Notes under the pieces: generated by a model
What the model was told of the DNA's origin: nothing
Seen by the model: only the letters and a program-made list of their open reading frames with translations
The model's database searches: none
Part shown: piece by piece, positions 25,188 through 34,341 of the stretch
Numbering within the stretch: the first letter of the stretch is position 1
How the letters are laid out: the number at the start of each line of letters is the position of its first letter
Translations under genes and position numbers: made by a program
NCBI GenBank assembly: GCA_930972465.1
Contig: CAKNHF010000030.1
Span: forward strand, 1 to 35,541
From: an uncultured Lachnospiraceae bacterium
Lineage (GTDB): Bacteria > Bacillota > Clostridia > Lachnospirales > Lachnospiraceae
Reading direction: 5' to 3'
DNA: 35,541 bases

Positions 25188-26813
25188 ATGAAAATACCGG
25201 AAAACACAATCATTAACGGAGATATTTTCTGGGACAGCAGTGTGCTGAAATCTTTGAAAGCCGCGCCGGCCGGAGGCGACATACAGGAGTTGTACGGGGA
25301 CGCCCCCGGATCTTTTTATGACTCGCTGGTGCGGAGCGCGGAAAAGTATCCGGACAGGATATGCATTACAGACAATGCAGGGACGTCTTATACTTACAGC
25401 CGTCTTCTCGAAATGACCGACGATTTTTCCAGAGTTCTGTTCCACAGATACGGCGTCCGCCCGGGAATGCGAATCGGTCTGCTCCTCTACAACTGCATTG
25501 GTTTCTGCGTGTCATTCTACGCGATCAGCAGACTGAACGCCGCATCCGTGCCCCTCTCGACCAAGTACCGGAAAGCAGAAGTCCTTTCCCTGATCGAGAA
25601 GGCGTCTCTGAGCGGACTGATACGGGATGAAGTATTCGCCGGCTGGTTTGAAGACGGTTCCGCAGCGGGCTGCGGTTTCATTCTGGAACTCAGCGATTCG
25701 GTTCCCGGCAGCCGGCTCCCCTCCGGGGAAGCCTGTCCGGACGTGCCTTCCTTCCGTCCGGCTCCTGCGGATACGGCGATCATCATGTTTACATCCGGCA
25801 CCACATCCTGCAGCAAAGGTGTGATCATGTCCAACTACAACACCATGCACGCCGTAACCGTATACCGGAAAATATTCCGGATCACCGAAAAAGACGTCAC
25901 TGTGATCCCGGTCCCGATCTATCATGTAACCGGGCTGATCGGGCTGCTCGCACTGTTTATAGATTCGGGCGGGCATGTGATCCTTCACAAATTCTTCGAC
26001 GCACAGAGGGTATTGAGCGATGCCGTCCGGTACAGCGTGACTTTTATCCACGCAGCCCCAACGGTATTCTCACTGCTTCTGGAACGCCGCGCAGAATTTC
26101 CTTCTCTCCCGGCGCTTCGGCTTATGGCCTGCGGAAGCAGCAATATGCCGGGGAAGAAGATTCTGGAACTGAAAGAATGGCTTCCGGATGCAGAGTTCCG
26201 TACGGTCTACGGACTGACAGAGACATCCTCACCCGCGTCCATCTTCCCGTGCGACGCTTCGCAGAGCCCTTACATGGGTTCTTCCGGGCATCCGGTTCCG
26301 GGAACTCTTTTTAAGATCTGCTCGGACAGCGGATCGATCCTTCCGCCCGGCAGAGTCGGATCCATATGGATCAAGGGTTCTGTCGTCACGCCCGGATATT
26401 TTATCAACGCTCCCGTTCCTCTTGAGGACGGCTGGCTTGATACCGGAGATCTGGGATATTTTAATGAGGAAGGATATCTGTACATCGTAGACCGCAAGAA
26501 AGACATGATAAACCGGGGCGGCGAAAAAGTCTGCAGCATCGATGTGGAAAACGCGCTGTACAACATCCCCGGCATAGCCGAGGCTGCCGTAGTCGGAATC
26601 GCGGATGAGAAATACGGCGAGGTGCCCGCGGCCATGATAACCCTGCAGCCCGGGGCGGAGCTTACGCCCGAGAAGCTTCACGACGATCTGAAGAAGGTTC
26701 TCGCCGGTTTCCAGATCCCCGCCAGATTCCTTATCGCGGACAGCATTCCTCTGACCGCGAATTCAAAGGTAGACAAAAAGAAAATCCGACAGTTACTGTC
26801 ACAGAATTTATAA
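25188..26813 (+). CDS. AMP-forming acyl-CoA synthetase (ANL superfamily)
   Basis: This 541-residue ligase should activate a carboxylic acid to its CoA thioester with ATP. Motifs in order: A3 FTSGTTSCSKG (201-211), A5 YGLTETS (341-347), A8 hinge DTGDLGYFNEEGYLYIVDRK (418-437), and the C-terminal lysine in LTANSKVDKK (K527). The A3 loop reads SCSKG where most relatives read GxPKG. It resembles CaiC and medium-chain FadD ligases, but the substrate cannot be read. It is first in a four-gene operon with a CoA transferase (13-base gap), an SDR and a thiolase. Confidence 0.9.
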   Translation: MKIPENTIINGDIFWDSSVLKSLKAAPAGGDIQELYGDAPGSFYDSLVRSAEKYPDRICITDNAGTSYTYSRLLEMTDDFSRVLFHRYGVRPGMRIGLLLYNCIGFCVSFYAISRLNAASVPLSTKYRKAEVLSLIEKASLSGLIRDEVFAGWFEDGSAAGCGFILELSDSVPGSRLPSGEACPDVPSFRPAPADTAIIMFTSGTTSCSKGVIMSNYNTMHAVTVYRKIFRITEKDVTVIPVPIYHVTGLIGLLALFIDSGGHVILHKFFDAQRVLSDAVRYSVTFIHAAPTVFSLLLERRAEFPSLPALRLMACGSSNMPGKKILELKEWLPDAEFRTVYGLTETSSPASIFPCDASQSPYMGSSGHPVPGTLFKICSDSGSILPPGRVGSIWIKGSVVTPGYFINAPVPLEDGWLDTGDLGYFNEEGYLYIVDRKKDMINRGGEKVCSIDVENALYNIPGIAEAAVVGIADEKYGEVPAAMITLQPGAELTPEKLHDDLKKVLAGFQIPARFLIADSIPLTANSKVDKKKIRQLLSQNL

Positions 26814-26826
26814 ACGGAGGTGTCAA

Positions 26827-28410
26827 ATGAAAAAGCCACAATTTCTGACCGGAAGCGAAGCGGCCATGATGATCAGCGACAGCAGCACCGTCGCCACCAT
26901 CGGAATGACGCTGGTATCTGCTTCCGAAACGATCCTGAAAGCGATTGAAAACCGCTTTCTCACAGAGGGCCATCCGAACGGGCTCACCCTCGTCCACTCC
27001 TGCGGACAGAGCGACCGGGACAGAGGTATCCAGCACTTTGCACACGAAGGGATGCTCCGCCGCATCATCGGGGGACACTGGGGCCTGCAGCCGAAGATGA
27101 TGGAACTCATTTCTCAGAACAAGATTCTTGCATACTGCATCCCTCAGGGACAGTTCGCCCAGCTCTACCGCTCCATGGCAGGCGGCGAGCCCGGCAAAAT
27201 CACCAAAGTCGGTCTGGGAACATTCATCGATCCCAGGATCGACGGCGGCAAAATGAACGAGGTCACAAGATCAGCTCCCGATATCGTAGATATCGTAACG
27301 ATCGACGGGGAAGAATATATGCGGTATAAACCGATCCCCCTGGACTACGTGATCATACGCGGTACATATGTGGACGAGATGGGAAATCTCACCACCGATG
27401 AGGAGGCAATGCAGCTGGAAGTTTTCTCCGCCGTCATGGCATGCAAGAAATTCGGCGGAAAGGTGATCGCCCAGGCCAAGTACAAGGTCAAGAGCGGGCA
27501 GCTTCACTGCAAGCGCGTTGTGGTGCCGGGCATCTTCATTGACGCGGTCGTCATGTGTCCGGATCCGGAGAACGATCACCGGCAGACACACAGCTTTGCA
27601 TTCGATCCCGCCTACTGCGGCGATATCAAAGTGCCGGTTTCCGGCTCTGACATCCTGCCTCTCACCCCCCGCAAACTGATCGGACGGCGCGCACTTATGG
27701 AACTGTCCATGGACGACGTCCTGAATGTGGGCACCGGCATACCAAACGACGTAGTCGGACCGATTATCGCGGAGGAAGGCATTGACGACGACGTCACAGT
27801 CACGGTAGAATCCGGAATCTACGGCGGCATCCCCATGGGCGGCATAGACTTCGGCATCGCAAAGAATAACTTCGCTCTCGTCCGGCATGACGATCAGTTT
27901 GATTACTACAATGGCGCCGGAGTTGATGTTACATACATGGGCGCCGGCCAGATCGATCCGGAAGGAAACGTCAACGCGACAAAACTCGGTCCTCTCCCCA
28001 CCGGAGCAGGCGGCTTCATCGATATCACGACCAACGCCAAACACGTTGTCTTCTGCTCCACTTTCACCGGGAAGGGACTGGAGTGCAGTTTCGAGGGCGA
28101 CAGGCTGCATATCGTACACGAAGGAAGCCTGATCAAATTCGTGAAGAAAGTAACACAGATTTCATACAACGGAAAGATTGCAAGAGAGAAAGGCCAGAAG
28201 ATGCACTACGTCACCGAGCGTGCCGTATTCGAGCTCCGGCCCGAAGGCGTGGTTCTCACAGAAATCGCGCCGGGAATCGATCTTCAGACTCAGGTACTTG
28301 ATCTGATGGAGTTCACCCCCATCATCAGCCCCGATCTTAAGACAATGAATCCCGATTTATTCCGTGTATCCGGGCCATTCGGCCTGAAAGATATTATAAG
28401 AAACAAATAA
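26827..28410 (+). CDS. Family I acyl-CoA:acetate/3-ketoacid CoA transferase (YdiF/propionate CoA-transferase type)
   Basis: The 527 residues comprise fused alpha- and beta-type CoA-transferase domains on one chain, as in YdiF and propionate CoA-transferase. The alpha-like half contains the ITKVGLGTFIDPRIDGGKMN block. The beta-like half has GTGIPNDV and the catalytic glutamate E328 in TVTVESGIYGG. The enzyme moves CoA between an acyl-CoA and a free acid through a glutamyl-CoA intermediate. Its place next to a CoA ligase gives the pathway two ways of activating or releasing acids. AACGGAGG precedes the start. Confidence 0.92.
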   Translation: MKKPQFLTGSEAAMMISDSSTVATIGMTLVSASETILKAIENRFLTEGHPNGLTLVHSCGQSDRDRGIQHFAHEGMLRRIIGGHWGLQPKMMELISQNKILAYCIPQGQFAQLYRSMAGGEPGKITKVGLGTFIDPRIDGGKMNEVTRSAPDIVDIVTIDGEEYMRYKPIPLDYVIIRGTYVDEMGNLTTDEEAMQLEVFSAVMACKKFGGKVIAQAKYKVKSGQLHCKRVVVPGIFIDAVVMCPDPENDHRQTHSFAFDPAYCGDIKVPVSGSDILPLTPRKLIGRRALMELSMDDVLNVGTGIPNDVVGPIIAEEGIDDDVTVTVESGIYGGIPMGGIDFGIAKNNFALVRHDDQFDYYNGAGVDVTYMGAGQIDPEGNVNATKLGPLPTGAGGFIDITTNAKHVVFCSTFTGKGLECSFEGDRLHIVHEGSLIKFVKKVTQISYNGKIAREKGQKMHYVTERAVFELRPEGVVLTEIAPGIDLQTQVLDLMEFTPIISPDLKTMNPDLFRVSGPFGLKDIIRNK

Positions 28411-28426
28411 AAAGGAGGAAACGAAC

Positions 28427-29170
28427 ATGAGACTTAAAGACAAAGTTGCCATCGTCACAGGCGCAGCCCGCGGCCTTGGGAAAGGTATTGCAAAAAAGCT
28501 GGCTGAAGAAGGGGCCAAGGTAGTCATCGCCGATATGGCCGGCGCAGAGGAAGCCGCTGCAGAGATCAATCAGGAAGGCGGAACCGCAAGCGCGTTCCAG
28601 GTCAACGTCTCCAAACAGAGCGAAATGCAGGCTCTCGTTCAGTATGCAGTGGATACATACGGCACACTGGATATCATGGTAAACAACGCCGGCATCAACC
28701 GCGACGGCATGCTTCACAAAATGCCGGCCGAGAACTGGGATACCGTCATCGCAGTGGACCTGACAGGCGCATTCTACGGAACCCAGGAAGCGATCAAATA
28801 TATGAGACCGAAGGGATACGGACGTATCATTAACATCTCTTCCGGAAGCTGGCTGGGCAATATCGGACAGGCAAACTATGCCGCAGCCAAAGCCGGCGTG
28901 GTAGGTCTGACCAAGACCGCTGCACGTGAAAATGCGCGGAAGGGCATCACATGCAACGTCATCTGCCCCGGATTCATCGAGACAGATATGACGCTCAAGC
29001 TCAAAGAAGTCAACGACGGGGCTGCCTGGGACAGTATGATGCAGAGAATCCCCATGGGTTATGCCGGCAAGCCGTCCGACGTAGGAAACATGGTCGCTTT
29101 TCTCGCTTCCGATGAAGCCGCATACATCACTTCCGAGATCATCAATGTGGGCGGCGGAATGATCGTTTAG
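28427..29170 (+). CDS. FabG/PhaB-like SDR, probable 3-hydroxyacyl-CoA dehydrogenase (acetoacetyl-CoA reductase)
   Basis: A 247-residue classical SDR: cofactor motif TGAARGLG (11-18), NNAG (86-89), and catalytic S138/S139, Y151 and K155 (NYAAAKAG). FabG-like features include INISSGSWLGNIGQANYAAA and NVICPGFIETDMT. Between a CoA transferase and a thiolase it is more likely to work on a 3-hydroxyacyl-/3-ketoacyl-CoA than on acyl-carrier protein. Direction is unknown. The gap from the CoA transferase is 16 bases, with AAAGGAGG. Confidence 0.85.
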   Translation: MRLKDKVAIVTGAARGLGKGIAKKLAEEGAKVVIADMAGAEEAAAEINQEGGTASAFQVNVSKQSEMQALVQYAVDTYGTLDIMVNNAGINRDGMLHKMPAENWDTVIAVDLTGAFYGTQEAIKYMRPKGYGRIINISSGSWLGNIGQANYAAAKAGVVGLTKTAARENARKGITCNVICPGFIETDMTLKLKEVNDGAAWDSMMQRIPMGYAGKPSDVGNMVAFLASDEAAYITSEIINVGGGMIV

Positions 29171-29228
29171 TTCCGGGACAACTGATTCCCATGCTCCGGC
29201 ATGGATAAGAAATATGGAGGATAAAACA

Positions 29229-30416
29229 ATGAGTGAATTTAAAGACGTTGTAATCGTAAGCGGCGTCCGCCTGCCGGTAGGCTCATTCGGCGGCAGCCTG
29301 AAAACTGTTTCCGCAATCGACATGGGCGCAATGGTTGTAAAGGAAGCCGTAAACCGCGCCGGCATCCAGCCCTCAGATGTAAATGAGGTGATTGTAGGAC
29401 AGGTAGGAGAGATCGCCCAGGACGGATTCGTCGCACGCGCAGTCAGCCTGAAGGCCGGCATGCCCAAGGAGTGCACCGCTTACTCCGTAAACCGCCAGTG
29501 CGGATCCAGTCTGCAGGCCATCGCAGACGCTGTTATGGAAATCCAGACCGGTTTTGCAGACGTTGTGGTCGCTGCCGGTACAGAGAACATTTCCCAGCTT
29601 CCCTACTATGTAAAGGATGCCCGCTGGGGAGCAAGGATGGGACACAAGACCTTTGAAGACGGGGTCATCGATATCCTCACCTGGCCTCTGGACGGAAACC
29701 ACAATGGCGTAACCGCTGAAAATGTCGCTGCAAAATATCACGTTTCCCGCGAGGAGCAGGACGCTTTCGCACTGCAGTCTCATCAGCGCGCATGCGCGGC
29801 GATCAAAGCCGGCAAGTTCAAAGACGAGATCCTTCCGGTAGAGCTTAAGGACCGCAAAGGCAATGTCACCATCTTCGACACCGACGAAGGCCCGAGAGAA
29901 GGCCAGACCATCGAGAAACTGGCAAGACTCCGCCCCTGCTTTGTAAAGGACGGCACTGTTACCGCCGGGAACTCTTCCAGCTTAAACGACGGAGCGGCCG
30001 CCGTTGTCGTAATGTCAAGGGAGAAGGCCGAAGAACTGGGAGTTGCTCCGAAGCTGAAGATAGAAGGATATACTGTTGCCGGATTCGACGCAGAACTTAT
30101 GGGGTATTCCCCGAAATTCTCCAGCGAGCAGCTGGCGGCCAAGCTGGGAATCAACTTAAAAGACATCGACATGTTCGAGATCAACGAGGCGTTTGCAAGC
30201 CAGGCCGTAGCCGTGAGCAGAGATCTCGGACTGGATATGGATAAAGTAAACATTTACGGAGGAGGTATCTCCATCGGCCATCCGATCGGCGCCACAGGCT
30301 GCATCCTTACCGTCAAAGTCCTCTATGAATTAATGCGGACCGACAAGAAAGACGCCATGATCTCCATGTGCATCGGAGGCGGACAGGGAATCTCCATGTA
30401 TTTCACAAAATGCTGA
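29229..30416 (+). CDS. Acetyl-CoA C-acyltransferase (thiolase)
   Basis: The start is the ATG at 29229 behind GGAGG. An earlier in-frame ATG overlaps the ribosome binding site. The 395-residue enzyme has all thiolase residues: acylated C91 (NRQCGSSLQAI), the GHP histidine H351 (ISIGHPIGATGC) and C381 (CIGGGQGIS). It is close to biosynthetic/degradative acetoacetyl-CoA thiolases. It cleaves or forms the 3-ketoacyl-CoA made by the adjacent SDR. It is last in the operon, 58 bases after the SDR, and is followed by a terminator. Confidence 0.93.
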   Translation: MSEFKDVVIVSGVRLPVGSFGGSLKTVSAIDMGAMVVKEAVNRAGIQPSDVNEVIVGQVGEIAQDGFVARAVSLKAGMPKECTAYSVNRQCGSSLQAIADAVMEIQTGFADVVVAAGTENISQLPYYVKDARWGARMGHKTFEDGVIDILTWPLDGNHNGVTAENVAAKYHVSREEQDAFALQSHQRACAAIKAGKFKDEILPVELKDRKGNVTIFDTDEGPREGQTIEKLARLRPCFVKDGTVTAGNSSSLNDGAAAVVVMSREKAEELGVAPKLKIEGYTVAGFDAELMGYSPKFSSEQLAAKLGINLKDIDMFEINEAFASQAVAVSRDLGLDMDKVNIYGGGISIGHPIGATGCILTVKVLYELMRTDKKDAMISMCIGGGQGISMYFTKC

Positions 30417-30450
30417 TAATCGTCAGATAACAACAGTTTTACTGCCATGT

Positions 30451-30491
30451 AAGCAGCCGGAGCGCAGAGAACCGCGATCCGGCTGCTTTTG
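30451..30491 (+). terminator. Terminator of the acyl-CoA operon
   Basis: An 11-bp stem (30451-30461 with 30478-30488) with further GCG/CGC pairing in the loop runs into TTTT. Confidence 0.85.
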
Positions 30492-30503
30492 TAATAATGA
30501 TCA

Positions 30504-30535
30504 TTTTCCATTTTATGGAAAAAATATGTTATAAT
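30504..30535 (+). promoter_or_regulatory. Promoter and operator of the LacI-family gene
   Basis: An extended -10 TGTTATAAT (30527-30535) is preceded by the perfect inverted repeat TTTTCCATTTTATGGAAAA (30504-30522), which covers the -35 position. The fit suggests autorepression. The leader is about 70 bases. Confidence 0.65.
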
Positions 30536-30612
30536 TGTATCATACTTGACTTGTTTATGCTTTCTCGGAACAAATATATCTGTTGATCAGATTCAGCAAT
30601 GGAGTACTATTT

Positions 30613-31671
30613 ATGAAAAGAAAAGAATATACCATCACAGACATCGCCAGAACGCTTCAGGTGTCGACCGCCTCTGTTTCGCGGGCACTCTCTGGCGCCC
30701 CCGGAGTCAGTCAGAAATTAAGGGAGAGGATTACCAGCTTCTGTGATGAGATCGGTTACCTCCCCGCTTCCGTTTCCCGAAATGCACATGCAGAAAAGCC
30801 AAATATAATCGCTCTGATCCTGGGGGATGTCCGAAACCCCTTTTATGCCAATCTGGCATTCGCCATACAGAAACGTCTTATGAACAGTAAATACATGACG
30901 GTAGTCTTCAACAGTGAATATAATGAAGTCAAAGAACTGGAATTTATAGATATCGCCGAGCAGTTCGGTTTTTCCGGTCTCATGCTTATCACCGCTCAGA
31001 GCGAGGCCATATCGCAGAAGCTGTCGGAAACCAGACTTCCCAAAGTTCTGGTCAACCGGATTCTCCCGCATTATAACGGCGATTCCGTACTGACAGACAA
31101 CTTTCAGGCCGGCTACGAAGCCGCCCTCCACCTGATCACCCTCGGGCATGAGCGGATCGGTTTCATTGCGGGCCCGGAGAACTCCTCCGCCTCGGCGCAG
31201 CGTTTTGACGGCTTCCGCCAGGCCATGCGGAACTACAGCCTTCCCGTGCGCAGAGAATTCATCTGGCACAGTGATCTCAAGCTGGAAACCGGACAGAAGC
31301 TGGCCCGTAATTTTCTCGCTCTGTCGGAACGCCCTTCGGGCATCGTATCCGTGAACGACATGACGTCCCTGGGATTTATCGACGGATGCAAAAAGGCCGG
31401 TCTCTCGATTCCGGAAGACCTGTCTCTTATAAGTTTTGATGATATTCCCATCGCTTCACTATATGATATCCAGCTGACAACAATCAGCCAGCACGGAGAA
31501 GAAATGGGACTCACGGCCGCCGACCTCATGCTCAGAAGACTGGAACATCCGGACCGTGAACCGGAGCGGGTGATCATGAAGCCCAGGCTTATCGTCCGCA
31601 GCACAACCGGACCATGCAGCCAGCAGCAGAACATGCCGGCCCGCTTCACCACCCAGTCTTTCGGAGTTTAG
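30613..31671 (+). CDS. LacI/GalR family transcriptional regulator
   Basis: The start is taken at 30613 behind GGAG, giving 352 residues. The N-terminal LacI helix-turn-helix reads YTITDIARTLQVSTASVSRA with the hinge helix YLPASVSRNAHAEKP. The sensor part is a periplasmic-binding-like domain (IIALILGDVRNPFYANLAF, ITLGHERIGFIAGP, SLISFDDIPIASLYDIQLTT). Such proteins bind a small sugar-like effector and release or bind a palindrome. A candidate operator lies in its own promoter. It lies alone after the acyl-CoA operon and before a bidirectional terminator. Targets other than itself are unclear; the KduD-like gene's palindromes differ in sequence. Confidence 0.9.
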   Translation: MKRKEYTITDIARTLQVSTASVSRALSGAPGVSQKLRERITSFCDEIGYLPASVSRNAHAEKPNIIALILGDVRNPFYANLAFAIQKRLMNSKYMTVVFNSEYNEVKELEFIDIAEQFGFSGLMLITAQSEAISQKLSETRLPKVLVNRILPHYNGDSVLTDNFQAGYEAALHLITLGHERIGFIAGPENSSASAQRFDGFRQAMRNYSLPVRREFIWHSDLKLETGQKLARNFLALSERPSGIVSVNDMTSLGFIDGCKKAGLSIPEDLSLISFDDIPIASLYDIQLTTISQHGEEMGLTAADLMLRRLEHPDREPERVIMKPRLIVRSTTGPCSQQQNMPARFTTQSFGV

Positions 31672-31676
31672 GCCGG

Positions 31677-31741
31677 AAAAGCCTCCCGGCGCGCGCCGCA
31701 TCCGGATTATACCGGACGCATATGCGCGCCGGGAGGCTTTT
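31677..31741. terminator. Strong bidirectional terminator between the LacI gene and the sulfur-enzyme operon
   Basis: A perfect 18-bp outer stem (31677-31694 with 31724-31741) with AAAA at the left and TTTTTT at the right foot encloses a second hairpin (GCATCCGG/CCGGACGC). It can stop both converging genes. Confidence 0.93.
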
Positions 31742-31754
31742 TTCAGTATTATTA

Positions 31755-34337
31755 TCAGCAGGTTGCTCCGCCTTTAAGGTGCTTCTGCGCCTTGATGTTT
31801 TCTTCCTTTCTTGCCAGAAGGTCATCCGCCAGAAGCTGTTCCTGAACATTTTCAAATCCGATGCGGGCTACTGTATCCGCAAAACGTTCCCCTGTGATTC
31901 CCTGCTCCCGGAACAGAAGGATCGCCTTCTCCACAATCGCAAGCACCTCGTCCTTGTCTGTAAATACCTTGTCCAGATATCTGCCCTGGGCCACTTTCTT
32001 GCCCCAGCGTCCTCCGATGTAGATCCGGTATCCGTTGGTGTAGTTCTCGACCGCATGGAACGGACATTTCCCTACGCAGCGTCCGCAATGATTGCATGCG
32101 CTGTCGTCGATGGTAATCTTTCCGTCAACCAGCTTCGCCACCTTGATCGGACAGTTGTTCTCCACCTGGCATACCTTGCAGCCGCGGCATTTTTCCAGAT
32201 CAATCTGAGGCACTCTCTGCCCGATGATGCCCAGATCATTCAGATCCGGCTTCACGCAGTTGTTGGGACATCCGCCCACCGCGATCTTGAACTTGTGCGG
32301 CAGTTTCACCTCGCGGTATCCATGGTAGAATCTCTCGTGGATTTCCTCGGACAGAGCGAACGTATCGATCAGTCCGTACTGACATGTGGTTCCTTTGCAG
32401 GAAACGACCGGACGCACTTTGGAGCCCGTGCCGCCTGTCTCAAGCCCGGCCTGCATCAGGTACTCTCTCAGCGGTTCAATATTGTCGAACGGCACTCCCT
32501 GGATCTCCATCGTCAGACGGGATGTCATTGTCACTTCGCCGCTTCCGAACTTCTCCGCCGCCTCGGCGATCACCCTCGCCTCATCGGATGTGATCTTTCC
32601 GTTCCTGGTGATCACACGGCCGTTGAATCTGTCGGGAGTTCTTTTGTCTTTCAGGAAACCGAGGGCTTTCACTCTCGTCTCCTCTTCCTTGGAGACTGCC
32701 CCTTCCGCATTTTTCACCCTTACATCATTAAAGAACGTCGCCCCTTCCAGCACAACGGTATTTTTATATCCGTAGTAGCGCATCCGGTTCTGCAGGAAAT
32801 ATGCTCTTTTTCCCTTCGCGCAGACAAGCAGGAGCTTCTCGTCTTTACCGAGTCCTTCGATCTCGCCGTTTACCTGGGCAAGATTTACATAGTGCGCTCC
32901 ACGGATCGTCGGTTCCGGCGCCACATCCACAACCTTGTAGTCTTCCGCCGCTCCCGCCGCATATTCAGCCGGCGTCATGCTGACAATCGTTCCGTCAATC
33001 TTGTTCATAAGCACATAGACCGCCTGCACAAACGGATGGATCGCCGTAGAAAACGGCGGCGCATAAGCGAAATCCGCATTTTCAAAATCATCCAGAACAG
33101 CGCCCATGTTGATCGCCATAACAGCGATATCCACCATCTTGTCCACTTCGCCCGGTCCGAATACCTGAACGCCCAGAAGTTTTCTGGTAGTCCGGTCCGC
33201 GATCAGCTTGGTGATGAAGAACGCCGCATCCGGATAGTAGTGCGCCTTGTCGTCTGTCGGCGCCAGCACGGTAACCACATCATAACCGGCCTCTTTCGCC
33301 TGTGCCTCTGTGAGTCCGGTCCGTCCGATATTCAACCCCGGAAGTTTGACCACGCCGGTTCCGAGAACGCCCGGGTAGGTCTTCGCTGATCCTGTCAGAA
33401 TCTGAGCCAGCGTCCGGCCTTCCATGTTTGCGGAAGACCCCATGGGCGACCACTGACGCGCCCCTGTAATCCGGTTGGTCACCATCACGCAGTCGCCCGC
33501 CGCATACACATCGTCCAGGCTTGTCTTCATTGTGTTGTCCACAAGGATTGTTCCCTTGAACATCTCAATTCCGGTATCTTTCAGGAAATCGGTATTCGGC
33601 CGGATTCCCGCAGCCATGATAAGCATTTCGCAGGGCAGTGTTCCGGCGGAAGTCCTCACTCCGGTCACTTTATCCGTTCCCAGAATCTCCTGCGCGCTCG
33701 TGCCCGTGATGACGCGGATTCCCGCATTGATCAGGTGTTTCTTCGCATATGCCGCCATCTCGGGATCAAGGATATTGGGAAGAATCTGCGGCGCGAAATC
33801 AATAACCGTCACATTGATCCCCTTCGCTTTCAGATTCTCAGCCGCCTCAAGACCGATAAATCCGGCGCCGATGACGACCGCTTTCTTCACGTTGTTTGCT
33901 TCGGCATATGTACGGATTCCCTCCGCGTCATCCGGAGTTCTCATTGTAAATACGCCCGGCAGTTCTTTTCCTTCAATGGGGAGCTCTGCCGGAGATGCGC
34001 CTACGGCGATCACCAGTTTATCATAGGAACAGACCTCCTCTGCACCTGTGGCGGTATCCCTTACAGTAACTTCCTTTTTCTCTGCGTTCAGCGCAACCGC
34101 TTCTTTTCCCGTTCTAACTTCCACGCCCGTCAGTCCGGAATATTTCTGCGGTGTGTTCACGATCAGTTCGTCTCTGCCTTCAATCAGCCCTCCCACGTAA
34201 TAAGGAAGTCCGCATCCCGCGTAAGAAATATCCTGATCTTTCGTAATAACTGTAACTTCCGCACTTCTGTCCTCTCGCTTAAGTTTCGCGGCAGTCTTTG
34301 TTCCGGCGGCAACCCCGCCGATGATCAATACTTTCAT
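31755..34337 (-). CDS. Four-module fusion: CoA-disulfide reductase-like flavoprotein, rhodanese, sirohaem reductase-like domain, 2[4Fe-4S] ferredoxin
   Basis: The start is placed at 34337 (MKVLIIGGVAAG, AGAGGT upstream); the longer frame overlaps the DUF134 gene. The 860 residues are: FAD/NAD disulfide reductase ~1-440 with GGVAAG, active-site C42 in SYAGCGLPYY and VVIGAGFIGLE; rhodanese ~450-545 with C506 (CAKGKR); sulfite/nitrite reductase-like ~570-700 with C647, C652, C690 and C694, the usual iron-sulfur/sirohaem ligands; two [4Fe-4S] motifs ~717-758. The first sirohaem pair is C-x4-C where C-x5-C is usual. This suggests an NAD(P)H-driven cytoplasmic reductase for polysulfide, persulfide, thiosulfate or sulfite (inference). 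It starts four bases after the DUF134 regulator. Confidence 0.88.
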   Translation of the reverse strand: MKVLIIGGVAAGTKTAAKLKREDRSAEVTVITKDQDISYAGCGLPYYVGGLIEGRDELIVNTPQKYSGLTGVEVRTGKEAVALNAEKKEVTVRDTATGAEEVCSYDKLVIAVGASPAELPIEGKELPGVFTMRTPDDAEGIRTYAEANNVKKAVVIGAGFIGLEAAENLKAKGINVTVIDFAPQILPNILDPEMAAYAKKHLINAGIRVITGTSAQEILGTDKVTGVRTSAGTLPCEMLIMAAGIRPNTDFLKDTGIEMFKGTILVDNTMKTSLDDVYAAGDCVMVTNRITGARQWSPMGSSANMEGRTLAQILTGSAKTYPGVLGTGVVKLPGLNIGRTGLTEAQAKEAGYDVVTVLAPTDDKAHYYPDAAFFITKLIADRTTRKLLGVQVFGPGEVDKMVDIAVMAINMGAVLDDFENADFAYAPPFSTAIHPFVQAVYVLMNKIDGTIVSMTPAEYAAGAAEDYKVVDVAPEPTIRGAHYVNLAQVNGEIEGLGKDEKLLLVCAKGKRAYFLQNRMRYYGYKNTVVLEGATFFNDVRVKNAEGAVSKEEETRVKALGFLKDKRTPDRFNGRVITRNGKITSDEARVIAEAAEKFGSGEVTMTSRLTMEIQGVPFDNIEPLREYLMQAGLETGGTGSKVRPVVSCKGTTCQYGLIDTFALSEEIHERFYHGYREVKLPHKFKIAVGGCPNNCVKPDLNDLGIIGQRVPQIDLEKCRGCKVCQVENNCPIKVAKLVDGKITIDDSACNHCGRCVGKCPFHAVENYTNGYRIYIGGRWGKKVAQGRYLDKVFTDKDEVLAIVEKAILLFREQGITGERFADTVARIGFENVQEQLLADDLLARKEENIKAQKHLKGGATC

Positions 34338-34341
34338 ATTC

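Noticed and set aside
31614-33389. A 591-codon open frame on the plus strand
   Set aside because: It runs through the LacI gene end and the strong terminator, and is antisense to the sulfur fusion enzyme; a mirror frame.
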